Assembly (NCBI RefSeq): GCF_005938645.2
Contig: NZ_CP042171.1
Span: 1,984,001-2,048,000, forward strand
Source: Pedobacter sp. KBS0701
GTDB taxonomy: Bacteria > Bacteroidota > Bacteroidia > Sphingobacteriales > Sphingobacteriaceae
DNA: 64,000 nt
Reading direction: 5' to 3'
Shown here: piece by piece, positions 31,803 to 40,311 of the stretch
Layout of the letters: each line of letters starts with the position of its first letter
Position numbering within the stretch: the stretch's first letter is position 1
Notes under the pieces: model-generated
Database searches by the model: none
Told to the model about the DNA's origin: nothing
The model's input: the letters and a program-made list of their open reading frames with translations, nothing else
Translations under genes and position numbers: made by a program

Positions 31803-33023
31803 TTAAATTGAGGCAAATATCTGTCTCAAAGGTGCCATGTCACTGCTTACCTTTTCATCCAGCATTTTTGCATAAAGTTGGGTGGTGCGTATATTGGTAT
31901 GTCCCATCATTTTTGATACGCTTTCAATAGGCACACCATTCAGCAGGGTAACTGTAGTGGCAAAAGTGCGCTTAGCAATACGGTTGCCCAATGTTTTGAC
32001 GATGCCCGACAGGGCGGCAATCTCCACCAAATATTCGTTCATTTTTTGATTGCTGGAAACCGGTAGCGCCCTGTTCTGATTGACACAGAGAGGGTGATCT
32101 TTATACCTTTCCAGAATATCGGCGGCTATTGGAATAAGCGGGACGGCTACAGGCGTACCAGTTTTTTTGCGGTAGCTAAACAGCCACTTTTCCCCGTCAA
32201 TACCAATACGTATGTCAGTTTGTTTGAGTTTTTGCACATCGGCATAGGACAGCCCTGTATAACAGCTAAACAGAAAGAAATCCCGAACTTGCGTTAGTCT
32301 TGCGGTACTGTATTTTTTGCCTGCAATGTTTTGCAGTTCATCCGCAGTAAGGTACTCACTTTGTACAAGCTTTGATTTCAGCTTATAACCAAAGAAGGGA
32401 TCAACGATGATCCATTTGTTTCTGAGACATATGCGGACTATTTTCCCCAGATTCTTAAGATGCTTACTGGCGGTATTGGTATCATTATCCTTTGAGGTGT
32501 GCAGGTAAAAATCGAAACCATCAATAAACTCATGGTCTATATTTCGGATGTTGAGGTCACCTGTTTGATATTTGAATGAAAGATATTCTTTAACGTGCTT
32601 TTCAAGCACTCTAAACCGTCTCAAAGTGCCTTCCGCATAATCTTCCTTTTCTACAAGTGCGGCCATGTTTGTATTATGGATTTTAATGGCCTCCATAATG
32701 GTGTGTGCTTTTTCTGCCTTGCCCAGATACTTGCATTTAACGCCCTCAGCGGATATCTCTGCGTCTTCTACGCATAAGGCAGTATGGGCAGCAATAACGT
32801 CCGCTTTCATTTTGTCGAGATAGGAATTTAAAGTTTTGGCATCTTCCTTAGTGCCGATCATGTGACCCGCTTTGGTGTTCCACAATTCCGGTTCACATTT
32901 TCTGCTGGCGGACATTTCCACAGGTTTTCCGTCAACGGTAATCCTTAGATAAACAGGAATAGCACCTTTAACATAATTTTTTGGTTTCTTCAGGTAGAAG
33001 AGCAGACTGAAATTAGTTTTCAT
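31803..33023 (-). CDS. Tyrosine recombinase (integrase) of the tRNA-Lys element
   Basis: About 406 residues from ATG 33023 (MKTNFSLLFYLKKPKNYVKG); a TTG at 33047 would put the start inside the -7 promoter element. It has the N-terminal arm-type domain, a SAM-like core-binding domain and a catalytic domain. The first Arg box reads CYTGLSYADV, with Ser where many integrases have Arg (as known for IntDOT). The second box reads NRIAKRTFATT, so the usual HxxR is R-x-x-K. MMGHTNIRTTQLYAK keeps the later His and the nucleophilic Tyr. Next to tRNA-Lys, it is the enzyme that inserted the 13406-33272 element. Confidence 0.9.
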   Translation of the reverse strand: MKTNFSLLFYLKKPKNYVKGAIPVYLRITVDGKPVEMSASRKCEPELWNTKAGHMIGTKEDAKTLNSYLDKMKADVIAAHTALCVEDAEISAEGVKCKYLGKAEKAHTIMEAIKIHNTNMAALVEKEDYAEGTLRRFRVLEKHVKEYLSFKYQTGDLNIRNIDHEFIDGFDFYLHTSKDNDTNTASKHLKNLGKIVRICLRNKWIIVDPFFGYKLKSKLVQSEYLTADELQNIAGKKYSTARLTQVRDFFLFSCYTGLSYADVQKLKQTDIRIGIDGEKWLFSYRKKTGTPVAVPLIPIAADILERYKDHPLCVNQNRALPVSSNQKMNEYLVEIAALSGIVKTLGNRIAKRTFATTVTLLNGVPIESVSKMMGHTNIRTTQLYAKMLDEKVSSDMAPLRQIFASI

Positions 33024-33044
33024 AATCGACTGATTTAAAGTTAA

Positions 33045-33077
33045 CAAAGTTAGCCTTGCAGTCTAATCGTATCAAGT
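33045..33077 (-). promoter_or_regulatory. Integrase promoter
   Basis: On the minus strand TAACTTTG (33052-33045) fits TAnnTTTG, with CTTG about 20 bases upstream as a fair -33 element. It places the start at ATG 33023. Confidence 0.6.
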
Positions 33078-33214
33078 CGTTCAATGGTTGAAATTTCTGT
33101 AAGTCAACAACTTACATCATTTTCAGTGAGTATACCACTCTGTAAAACTACTCACCGAATCACTCACTTTTTTTATGCGATTTATTGCATATTTTGGTGT
33201 TTCCGGTAAACGAT

Positions 33215-33247
33215 AAAAGCTTGCAATCCTTTGATTTGCAAGCTTTT
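33215..33247 (-). terminator. Hairpin between integrase and tRNA-Lys
   Basis: A twelve-base perfect stem, AAAAGCTTGCAA with TTGCAAGCTTTT, and a nine-base loop. Placed to end transcripts leaving tRNA-Lys and supplied by the element in place of the native terminator now at 13378. Confidence 0.75.
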
Positions 33248-33271
33248 ACGTAGTTTTGATACTATCTTCTG

Positions 33272-33344
33272 TGATCCCGCTGGGATTCGAACCCAGGACC
33301 ACTACATTAAAAGTGTAATGCTCTACCAGCTGAGCTACGGAATC
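33272..33344 (-). tRNA. tRNA-Lys (anticodon TTT)
   Basis: Read on the minus strand, the 73 bases fold into a standard cloverleaf: acceptor GATTCCG with CGGGATC, D-arm GCTC/GAGC, anticodon stem TTACA/TGTAG around loop CTTTTAA (anticodon TTT), T-arm CTGGG/CCCAG, discriminator A. CCA is not encoded. Its last 16 bases are the attachment core of the element to its left, and the insertion restored an intact tRNA. Confidence 0.95.
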
Positions 33345-33552
33345 ATTTCCTTTTGTTTAAGGAGGTGCAAATATAGAGATAAATCCCTTCTTTGCAAATG
33401 TTTTTATAAAATGTTTTCGGCCTTCATCGTTAAAATTAGGTTATCAGTTTGTAACCTGCTGATTTTAAAATGGCTAAGCGCCAAAAATAATTTTCACCTT
33501 TTTAAAATAAAAGCTAATACAAACTAAACAGGTGTATAATTACCAGAATTTT

Positions 33553-34251
33553 TTATTTAGTGGCCTTGGGTATAAAGTTTAAAAACGACTGAAACTGTGC
33601 TTTGTGTTTGTTTTTATCGAGCTTAAAGTAGAAAGCACCACGCCTCGAGCTCGATTTATCTTTCTCGTTTTGTTTAATGAGTAAACCACTAGCCGTAATT
33701 TTACGGATAAAGTTACGGTTATCAATCGGTGCATCGTACACCTGTTCATATAAAGCCTGCAATTGCGGTATGGTAAAGCGTTTAGGTAATAACTCAAACA
33801 AAACAGGGTGGAGGGCGGCCTGGTAACGGATTTTATCCATCGCTGCTTTTACCATAATGTTATGGTCGAAAATCAGTTCAGGTACTTCTTTAAGCGTAAA
33901 CCATTCGGCATGGAACTGATCATTAATCTGTTTGCTGTATTTATTGATGTCGATCAGCGCAAAATATACCACCGATACCGTACGCTCAATAGGATCACGA
34001 TCGGGGCTGCCATAAGCATGCAGCTGCTCCAGATATACATCATGCAGGCCGGTAAGCTCTAAAAGGATTCGCTTCGCAGCGCCATCCAGGTTTTCGTTTT
34101 CGCCAATAAAACCGCCCATTAAGCTCCATTGATCTTTTATTGGCTCAATGGCCCTTTTAATAACCAAAAGTTTCAGTTGTTCGCCGTCGTAACCAAAAAT
34201 AATACAGTCTACGGCAACCAATACAGGTTTTTGATTTAAATATTTTCTCAT
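33553..34251 (-). CDS. NrtR-family sugar-responsive regulator (Nudix-like + winged helix)
   Basis: A 232-residue protein. The N-terminal Nudix fold has a degenerate catalytic box (GGFIGENENLDGAAKRILLE, then LTGL; the REUxEE signature is lost), and the C-terminal 80 residues are a winged helix (FTIPQLQALYEQVYDAPIDN, FIRKITASGLL). This matches NrtR-type regulators in which the Nudix domain only binds the ligand; the Bacteroides arabinose regulator AraR belongs to this group. The gene follows the HAD gene by three bases, and a mutarotase is divergent, so a pentose or hexose effector is likely. Confidence 0.87.
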   Translation of the reverse strand: MRKYLNQKPVLVAVDCIIFGYDGEQLKLLVIKRAIEPIKDQWSLMGGFIGENENLDGAAKRILLELTGLHDVYLEQLHAYGSPDRDPIERTVSVVYFALIDINKYSKQINDQFHAEWFTLKEVPELIFDHNIMVKAAMDKIRYQAALHPVLFELLPKRFTIPQLQALYEQVYDAPIDNRNFIRKITASGLLIKQNEKDKSSSRRGAFYFKLDKNKHKAQFQSFLNFIPKATK

Positions 34252-34254
34252 GTT

Positions 34255-34926
34255 TTAAAAAAGCAGATTTAATTTAGTATCGTTGTAATCGTTAATATAG
34301 TCCAAAATATTTGGATAACCGTTAAATTCTTCCCGGCTATGTGTAGTCGTTAACACCAGGCACTGCATACCTGCGTTTAAAGCCGATTCTACACCTTTAG
34401 GTGCATCCTCGAAAACCAGGCAATCGGCCGGTGCAACACCCAGGGCAGCTGCTGCCTTTAAAAAGGTTTCCGGATCGGGTTTGCTCATTTTTACGTCATC
34501 GGCACTTACAATGGCATCCAGGTAATGGCGGATGTTTAAACCATCTACCACAAAATCGATGTTAAAAGGAATAGCTGCCGAACCAATGGCCATCGGGATT
34601 TGTGCCGCCTTAGCCCGTTCCAGAAAATTATCCAAACCAGCTATTAATGCTAAATGTGGTAGATAACCCTCCTGGTAGCGTTTTTCTTTATCTACTGAAA
34701 GGCGTTCTATTTCTGCAGGACTAAACTTATCCTTACCAAAAACACGCTCCAGTACTTCGTGGTTTTTACCATACATTTCTTTTTTTACATTTGCGTAATC
34801 AAGTTTGGCACCTAAATCTTCGGTCATGATGCTGTACCAGGCTAATGTATGGTATTCCATATCGTTAATCATGGTTCCGTTTAAATCAAAAAGAAGAGCT
34901 TTGGGCTTGAAATTAAAATCGTGCAT
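34255..34926 (-). CDS. HAD-family phosphatase/beta-phosphoglucomutase-like protein
   Basis: A 223-residue HAD hydrolase of the beta-phosphoglucomutase subfamily with a helical cap: FDLNGTMINDMEYHTLAW (nucleophile D14), IAMAIGSAAI-type motif II (PMAIGSAAIPFNID), motif III near KPDPETFL and motif IV DCLVFEDAPKGVESA. The residue two after the nucleophile is Asn16 rather than the usual Asp acid/base, so mutase activity is doubtful and slow phosphatase or regulatory activity possible. It is in one operon with the NrtR-type regulator. Confidence 0.87.
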   Translation of the reverse strand: MHDFNFKPKALLFDLNGTMINDMEYHTLAWYSIMTEDLGAKLDYANVKKEMYGKNHEVLERVFGKDKFSPAEIERLSVDKEKRYQEGYLPHLALIAGLDNFLERAKAAQIPMAIGSAAIPFNIDFVVDGLNIRHYLDAIVSADDVKMSKPDPETFLKAAAALGVAPADCLVFEDAPKGVESALNAGMQCLVLTTTHSREEFNGYPNILDYINDYNDTKLNLLF

Positions 34927-35126
34927 ATTCTTGCTAAATTATGTGATTTTTTTTTGATGTAGTGAATGATGATCAATATTAACAGAAATAATATTATAAT
35001 CGTTAACCTGACGTTAATTATTTTTACTACTTTAGCTGTAACCAAAAATAAATCTATATGCAAGCATCAGGAGTTTTGCCAGGTAAAATTCACGATTGCT
35101 TCATCAACTTAAAACAATAATAACTG

Positions 35127-36278
35127 ATGAAAAAACCATTTCTTAAGGCATTGCCATTGGCTACCTTGTGTGTAGCCCTTGCTTTTAGTGCATGTAATCC
35201 TAAAACCGATAAAGGTGCAACAGGCAGTACACAGCAAGATTCGTTAAAATACAGCGCAACCATTGATGGTAAAGCGGTTAAACTTTACACGTTGAAAAAC
35301 AAACAAGGTGCTTCGGTATCGATTAGCAATTTTGGCGGCAGGGTAGTTTCGTTGTTGGTGCCCGATAAAAACAACAAACTAACCGATGTGGTACTCGGCT
35401 ACGATAGCGTGGGTGCCTACCGTAAAAAAGGTGAACCGTTTTTTGGCGCATTGATTGGCCGCTACGGAAACCGCATTGGCAAAGGTAAGTTTACTTTAGA
35501 CGGAAAAGAATACCAGTTACAGCTTAACGATGGTGTAAATACCCTGCATGGCGGTACCGATGGCTTTTACGGCAAAGTATGGGATGCCAAACAACCGGAT
35601 AGTACAAAGCTTGAATTGAGTTACGTTTCTAATGATGGCGAAGCCGGTTACCCTGGTAAATTGGATGTGAAAGTAACTTATACTTTAACCGACGATAATT
35701 CGCTGCAAATTGATTATGCGGCTACTACTGACAAAACGACTATTGTAAACCTGACCAACCACGCTTATTTTAACTTGAACGGCGAAGGCGACAGTACCAT
35801 TTTGGATCACGAACTGATGATTGATGCCAATACTTACACACCAGTTGATTCGACCCTGATTCCAACCGGAAAATTACAACCTGTTGCAGGTACTGCTTTC
35901 GATTTTAACAAAGCAAAACTAATTGGTAAACAAATTGGCGATAACGACGAGCAGTTAAAATTTGGTAAAGGTTACGACCATAACTTTGCCTTAACCCACC
36001 ACGATGGTAAAACACCGGTGGCAGTGGTAAAAAGTACTAAAACCGGTATTATTTTATCGGTTATCACTACCGAGCCTGGCTTACAGTTTTACAGTGGTAA
36101 TTTCTTAACCGGGGCTGATAAGGATGGTAAAGGCGGTAAATCTTACCCACACCGTTCGGCTTTCTGTTTAGAAACGCAACACTTCCCTGATGCACCAAAC
36201 CACCCGAATTTTGCTTCAACCGTACTTAAACCGGGTGAAACCTATAAAACGAGTACAACCTACAAGTTTTCGAAATAA
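35127..36278 (+). CDS. Aldose 1-epimerase (galactose mutarotase family), lipoprotein
   Basis: A 383-residue protein with a lipoprotein signal (LATLCVALAFSAC, Cys23), so it probably acts in the periplasm or on the membrane. It interconverts alpha and beta anomers of aldoses. Family landmarks are present: FGGRVVSLLVPD, GRYGNRIGKGKF, NLTNHAYFNLNG with the catalytic His, and FCLETQHFPDAPNHPNF with the catalytic Glu. Divergent from the HAD/NrtR pair, it fits a sugar-uptake regulon. Confidence 0.92.
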   Translation: MKKPFLKALPLATLCVALAFSACNPKTDKGATGSTQQDSLKYSATIDGKAVKLYTLKNKQGASVSISNFGGRVVSLLVPDKNNKLTDVVLGYDSVGAYRKKGEPFFGALIGRYGNRIGKGKFTLDGKEYQLQLNDGVNTLHGGTDGFYGKVWDAKQPDSTKLELSYVSNDGEAGYPGKLDVKVTYTLTDDNSLQIDYAATTDKTTIVNLTNHAYFNLNGEGDSTILDHELMIDANTYTPVDSTLIPTGKLQPVAGTAFDFNKAKLIGKQIGDNDEQLKFGKGYDHNFALTHHDGKTPVAVVKSTKTGIILSVITTEPGLQFYSGNFLTGADKDGKGGKSYPHRSAFCLETQHFPDAPNHPNFASTVLKPGETYKTSTTYKFSK

Positions 36279-36776
36279 GGTTAGGCTGTATCATCAATAT
36301 TGAATTGTTATCTGAGGGTTGATTTATTTCATCAATCAATAGGAGTGACAGGCGATTTTAATGAATTAATATATTGCGTGGAATCGTCATTCCCAACTCG
36401 ATTGGGAATCGTAATGCCTTGGTAGGTTGCATTAAGATTCCCGCATGCGCGGGAACCGATGGCTATCGGATGACGACGTCGCTATTGAATTCTGTCAATG
36501 GTAGAGGGGATTTATTTATAAAAATCAATGTAGCTGACAGGAGAATTTTTAACGAACTGTAGGCTATGAGGAATCGTCATTGCGAAAAGGCTTCTTCAGC
36601 CGACGAAGCAATGACGATTTTTCCCTATTGAGTTTATTAATAGTAGCCTGTAGAAGCCTGCCGTTATGCTGTGTGAGGCGTTTCGATACTTCGCCGGGCT
36701 CAGTACAGGCTGAGCTCAAGGTGACAAATTCTAGAAAATCAGGGGTTGATACAGCCTTTTTATACTGCCAATAACC
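36279..36776. repeat. Intergenic region packed with palindromic repeats
   Basis: No gene. It has a CGTCATTCCC...GGGAAT type repeat at 36385-36475 (with ATTCCCGCATGCGCGGGAA), a stem CGTCATTGC/GCAATGACG at 36575-36616, and a third unit near 36677-36725 (TTTCGATACTTCGCCGGGCT, then GGCTGAGCTCAAGGTGAC). All belong to families of short genome-wide repeats common in Pedobacter-like genomes. They may also end transcription of the convergent flanking genes. Confidence 0.7.
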
Positions 36777-37946
36777 TTATACTTCCAATAACCTTTCAGG
36801 GAATTGCGAAATTTTTTCTATCGTAAGTTGCTGCATAATCTGGTATAAATGGGTTTTAAACATATTGATGGTATGTTCTCCGCCTTCATTACCTAAAGCA
36901 CCAACTCCATACATAAAAGGCCGGCCCATAAAGTTGAATTCAGATCCAACCGCATGCGCCCTTGCCAAATCAACACCCGAACGGATTCCTCCATCCAGCA
37001 TGATTTTGAGTTTTGATTTATAAACTTCATTTCCGGCGAGTTTAATTAAAGAATTGATCGATGATTCCCCCGCATCAATTTGTCGTCCACCGTGATTGGA
37101 AACAATCACCCCATCAACACCAATTTGTATGGCTGCCTGCATATCTTCATCGGTAGCGATGCCTTTTAATACCAACGGGCCTTTCCAGATTTCGCGGATG
37201 GCGGAAACTTTTTCAATATCAACCTTACCGGTAAATGTTTTGTTCATGAATTGTCCCAGTTGCGACATGTCCATTCCTTTTTCCATGTAAGGCTTTAAGG
37301 TAGCAAATGATGGAATGCCATGTTGCAGGGTTTTAATTCCCCATAACGGACGGGCAAAAGCCTGCAAGATATTGTTGATTGACATTTTTGGTGGAATAGA
37401 TAAGCCACTCTTAATTTCCTTATACCTTAATCCAAATGCAGGAACATCTACCAGCACCACCAACACCGGGCACTCAACCGCTTTTAGTCTTGATAAAATA
37501 TCATCCCTCAGTTTATTTTCAGTAGGATGATAAAGCTGAAACCAGGCTTTTCCTTCAGACACTTCGGCAATGCGTTCGATGCTACTGGTTGATACGGTAC
37601 TTAATGTATAAGGAATATCGGCTTTAGCAGCAGCCTTTGCTAAAATTTCGGGTGCATTAGGCCACATCAAACCTTGCAAACCAATCGGAGATATCCCAAA
37701 TGGAGCGCTGTATTTACGGCCAAATAATTCAACCGACATGTCGATATCTCCACCAACACGTAAGTAATTCGGTTTAAGGTAAATATTGTCGAAATCGCTC
37801 TCGTTTCGCGATAAATTAAGTCCCTCATTACAGCCCCCCTCCAGGTAGTCAAAGGCAAATTTAGGAATCCTAGATTTTGCCTTTTTTCTTAAGTCCGCTA
37901 CAGAAGGGAATTGGGGATTGTAAGGGAATGTAATCTTTTTACTCAT
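36777..37946 (-). CDS. FMN-dependent alpha-hydroxy-acid oxidase, probably L-lactate dehydrogenase
   Basis: A 389-residue protein of the lactate oxidase/LldD family that turns L-2-hydroxy acids into 2-oxo acids with FMN. Landmarks: FDNIYLKPNYLRVGG, FGISPIGLQGL, LKGIATDEDMQAA with the FMN lysine, VSNHGGRQIDAG with the catalytic His and Arg, and LDGGIRSGVDLARA. In this neighbourhood its likely substrate is L-lactate made by the last step of the L-fucose route encoded at 38271-41076. It stands apart by a repeat-filled gap. Confidence 0.9.
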   Translation of the reverse strand: MSKKITFPYNPQFPSVADLRKKAKSRIPKFAFDYLEGGCNEGLNLSRNESDFDNIYLKPNYLRVGGDIDMSVELFGRKYSAPFGISPIGLQGLMWPNAPEILAKAAAKADIPYTLSTVSTSSIERIAEVSEGKAWFQLYHPTENKLRDDILSRLKAVECPVLVVLVDVPAFGLRYKEIKSGLSIPPKMSINNILQAFARPLWGIKTLQHGIPSFATLKPYMEKGMDMSQLGQFMNKTFTGKVDIEKVSAIREIWKGPLVLKGIATDEDMQAAIQIGVDGVIVSNHGGRQIDAGESSINSLIKLAGNEVYKSKLKIMLDGGIRSGVDLARAHAVGSEFNFMGRPFMYGVGALGNEGGEHTINMFKTHLYQIMQQLTIEKISQFPERLLEV

Positions 37947-38270
37947 ATTTAAATATTGTATTGGTCAGATTGTGTTTTAAAATTGAAAACTAATGTTTTG
38001 TATTATATTTTCCATCCTGCACTATCTGCTATTTTGTATTGATCGTTTTAAACGAGCGTTAGCTATAAAGCTTAATCCGTCATTTCGAGCGAAGTCGGGA
38101 AATCTGTTTAAACTGAGATGACAGATTTAAAGATTTCTCCATTTTGTTATGGTCGGGTCGAGATGATCATTCCAGCACATCATCACCCTGAATTTATTTA
38201 GGGTCTTTCATGCACAATAGATCTCTCCATTCCACTGCGTTCCAGTCGAGATGACGGCCGTTTCATAAAA
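37947..38270. repeat. Intergenic region with palindromic repeats
   Basis: No gene. It holds the promoter region of the lactate oxidase and two repeat units: CCGTCATTTCGAGCGAAGTC...GAGATGAC at 38082-38128 and CACCCTGAATTTATTTAGGG...GTCGAGATGACG at 38184-38257. Similar units lie at 45.8 and 56.7 kb. Confidence 0.65.
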
Positions 38271-39092
38271 CTAAACTCCATAAAAAACCTTAGCATTATC
38301 GCTAAAGATTAGTTTATGTTCTTCTGCAGAAAATCGCTCAGTGTACTTAGCAACCAAATTAAACCAGTCCTGGTAAGGCCTGCTGATCAACATTACCGGC
38401 CAGTCGCTACCATACATGATTCTTTCAGGGCCAAAATGTTCGAACACCACATCAAAACAGTTAAAAAGCTCTTTCTCCGTCCAGTTTTGCCAGTCGGCTT
38501 CAGCCAATAAGCCAGATACCTTGCAATTCACATTTGGATTAGCAGCCAATATTTTAATGTTTGCGGCCCAGGCGGCCAAATCCTGGCTTTTAACATCCGG
38601 TTTTCCACAATGATCCAATACAAATGGCTGATCGGGTACCTGATCAACCATTTGTATAATAGCCTCCAACTGATTGTGGTAGCACAATAAATCGTAAGTA
38701 TAGTTGTACTTTTTTAACAGCTTAACGCCTGCAATAAATCTTTCATTCAAAATAAATTCCGAATTTTCTGCCTGTAATACATGTCGCCAGCCTTTAATGG
38801 TTTTGAAATTGCTCCAATAGCTTAAACGTTCATCCAGATTGGGATGAAGCAGGTCTACCCAGCCCACAATACCTTTTATAACCTCGTTCTGCTCAGCGAG
38901 TCTCAGCAGAAAATGATTTTCTTCTTCTGATTGATTCGCCTGCACCGCAATACAACCGGTAATCTGAAGATCGTTATAAACCCTCAAAAGGTTCTTCGGA
39001 GAAAAATCCTTTCGGATCGCCATCATCTCTTCATTGATCCAGCTATCCCTAACCGGATCAAAATTCCAAAAATGCACGTGCGTATCAATCAT
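38271..39092 (-). CDS. Amidohydrolase, probable L-fucono-1,5-lactonase
   Basis: A 273-residue TIM-barrel amidohydrolase of the COG3618 group. The HxH at the start (MIDTHVHFWNF), GWVDLLHPNLDERL, FVLDHCGKPDVKSQD and the late Asp in YGSDWPVM give the metal site. Members open sugar lactones such as L-fuconolactone. The surrounding genes (SDR, FAH-type hydrolase, mutarotase) match the oxidative L-fucose pathway described in Xanthomonas, which favours L-fuconolactone as substrate. It starts 10 bases past the mutarotase gene in the same operon. Confidence 0.85.
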   Translation of the reverse strand: MIDTHVHFWNFDPVRDSWINEEMMAIRKDFSPKNLLRVYNDLQITGCIAVQANQSEEENHFLLRLAEQNEVIKGIVGWVDLLHPNLDERLSYWSNFKTIKGWRHVLQAENSEFILNERFIAGVKLLKKYNYTYDLLCYHNQLEAIIQMVDQVPDQPFVLDHCGKPDVKSQDLAAWAANIKILAANPNVNCKVSGLLAEADWQNWTEKELFNCFDVVFEHFGPERIMYGSDWPVMLISRPYQDWFNLVAKYTERFSAEEHKLIFSDNAKVFYGV

Positions 39093-39102
39093 ATAAAAGC
39101 GT

Positions 39103-39432
39103 TTAGAGTTTAAATATCTGATCCATTAAGATCCATTTTTCGCCTGGTTTTGCACCTGGCAGTGCCTGCTGGAATTTCCACATTAAAGTTTCCCATTCCT
39201 GTACTTTTGGATTGGCCAAATCAGCTTTTGCTTTTTCATCAAAAGAGAAGCTTTCGTTAACCTCCATAATCATAAATAAGCGGTTACCTAGGAGATATAT
39301 TTCCAGGTTTTCGATGCCTGAAGAACTTATACTTTCTTTAATCTCCGGCCAAACCGATTGATGGTACTGCTTATATTCTTCTATCAGTTTTTCATCATTT
39401 ACAAGATCGAGTGTCAGGCAGTATCTTTTCAT
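39103..39432 (-). CDS. RhaM-family sugar mutarotase, probably for L-fucose
   Basis: A 109-residue protein from ATG 39432 (MKRYCLTLDLVNDEKLIEEY); the frame extends 75 bases further into the FAH gene without support. It has the dimeric alpha/beta RhaM pattern with YHQSVWPEIKESISSSG, LEIYLLGNRLFMIMEV and NPKVQEWETLMWKFQQALPG. RhaM-like enzymes flip the anomer of L-rhamnose or L-fucose. Its start lies two bases before the end of the FAH-type gene, in an L-fucose-type operon. Confidence 0.87.
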   Translation of the reverse strand: MKRYCLTLDLVNDEKLIEEYKQYHQSVWPEIKESISSSGIENLEIYLLGNRLFMIMEVNESFSFDEKAKADLANPKVQEWETLMWKFQQALPGAKPGEKWILMDQIFKL

Positions 39433-39433
39433 G

Positions 39434-40288
39434 TTAATTTCCGCTGTAAGCTTTAACCGTTTGTTTGCTTGTGCCCAGGCCATCAATTCCCAGTTCAACC
39501 ACATCACCAGCTTTTAAATACCAGGGCTCCGGTTTCTGGCCTAAACCTACACCTGCAGGTGTTCCTGTGGTAATTACATCTCCAGGTAAAAGTGTCATAA
39601 ACTGACTGATGTACGAAATCATAAAAGGCACATTAAAAATCAGGTTAGATGTATTTCCATCCTGTAAGGTTTTGCCGTTAACGGTTAACCACAGGCGAAG
39701 ATTGTGTACATCGGCAATTTCATCCTGCGTAGCGATAAATGGGCCGATCGGCGCAAAAGTATCACAGCTTTTTCCTTTTACCCACTGGCCGTTTCTTTCG
39801 ATCTGAAACTCACGTTCGCTGTAATCGTTGTGCAACACATAACCTGCAATGTGATCCAAAGCATTTTCTTCAGAAACATAACTCGCTTTTTTACCCACAA
39901 CAATGGCTAATTCTACTTCCCAATCGGTTTTTTTGCTGTTTTTTGGGATAATCAGGTCGTCATTTGGACCAACAATAGCGGAAGTGGCCTTGAAGAATAA
40001 AATCGGTTCCGAAGGAATCGGTGCATTGGTTTCTGCAGCATGGTCTTTATAATTTAAACCCACGCAGATAATTTTAGAAGGACGTGCCAAAGCAGGACCA
40101 AGGCGCACACTTTTATCAACCTGGGGTAAATCAGCCGATTCGATGTCTTTTTTAAGTTTCTCTAAACCATCGCCACCAAAAAATTCTTCGTTATAATCTT
40201 TCACCAATGCAGAAACATCGAAATAATTATCGTTTATAATCACTCCTGGTTTTTCAGCTCCCGCTTCGCCAAATCGTATTAATTTCAT
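39434..40288 (-). CDS. FAH-family hydrolase, probable 2,4-diketo-3-deoxy-L-fuconate hydrolase
   Basis: A 284-residue fumarylacetoacetase-fold enzyme. It shows KIICVGLNYKDHAAETNAPI, the metal-binding Glu/Asp in DWEVELAIVVGKKA and NDYSEREFQ, then the closing GDVITTGTPAGVGLGQKPEP. In the non-phosphorylated L-fucose route this class splits 2,4-diketo-3-deoxy-L-fuconate to pyruvate and L-lactate. The operon context supports that assignment; acylpyruvate hydrolysis is the alternative. Confidence 0.88.
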   Translation of the reverse strand: MKLIRFGEAGAEKPGVIINDNYFDVSALVKDYNEEFFGGDGLEKLKKDIESADLPQVDKSVRLGPALARPSKIICVGLNYKDHAAETNAPIPSEPILFFKATSAIVGPNDDLIIPKNSKKTDWEVELAIVVGKKASYVSEENALDHIAGYVLHNDYSEREFQIERNGQWVKGKSCDTFAPIGPFIATQDEIADVHNLRLWLTVNGKTLQDGNTSNLIFNVPFMISYISQFMTLLPGDVITTGTPAGVGLGQKPEPWYLKAGDVVELGIDGLGTSKQTVKAYSGN

Positions 40289-40311
40289 TATTATATATTT
40301 AAAATGTGTTA

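Noticed and set aside
33231..33527. A 98-residue plus-strand ORF
   Set aside because: It reads through tRNA-Lys in antisense; it is a shadow of the tRNA.
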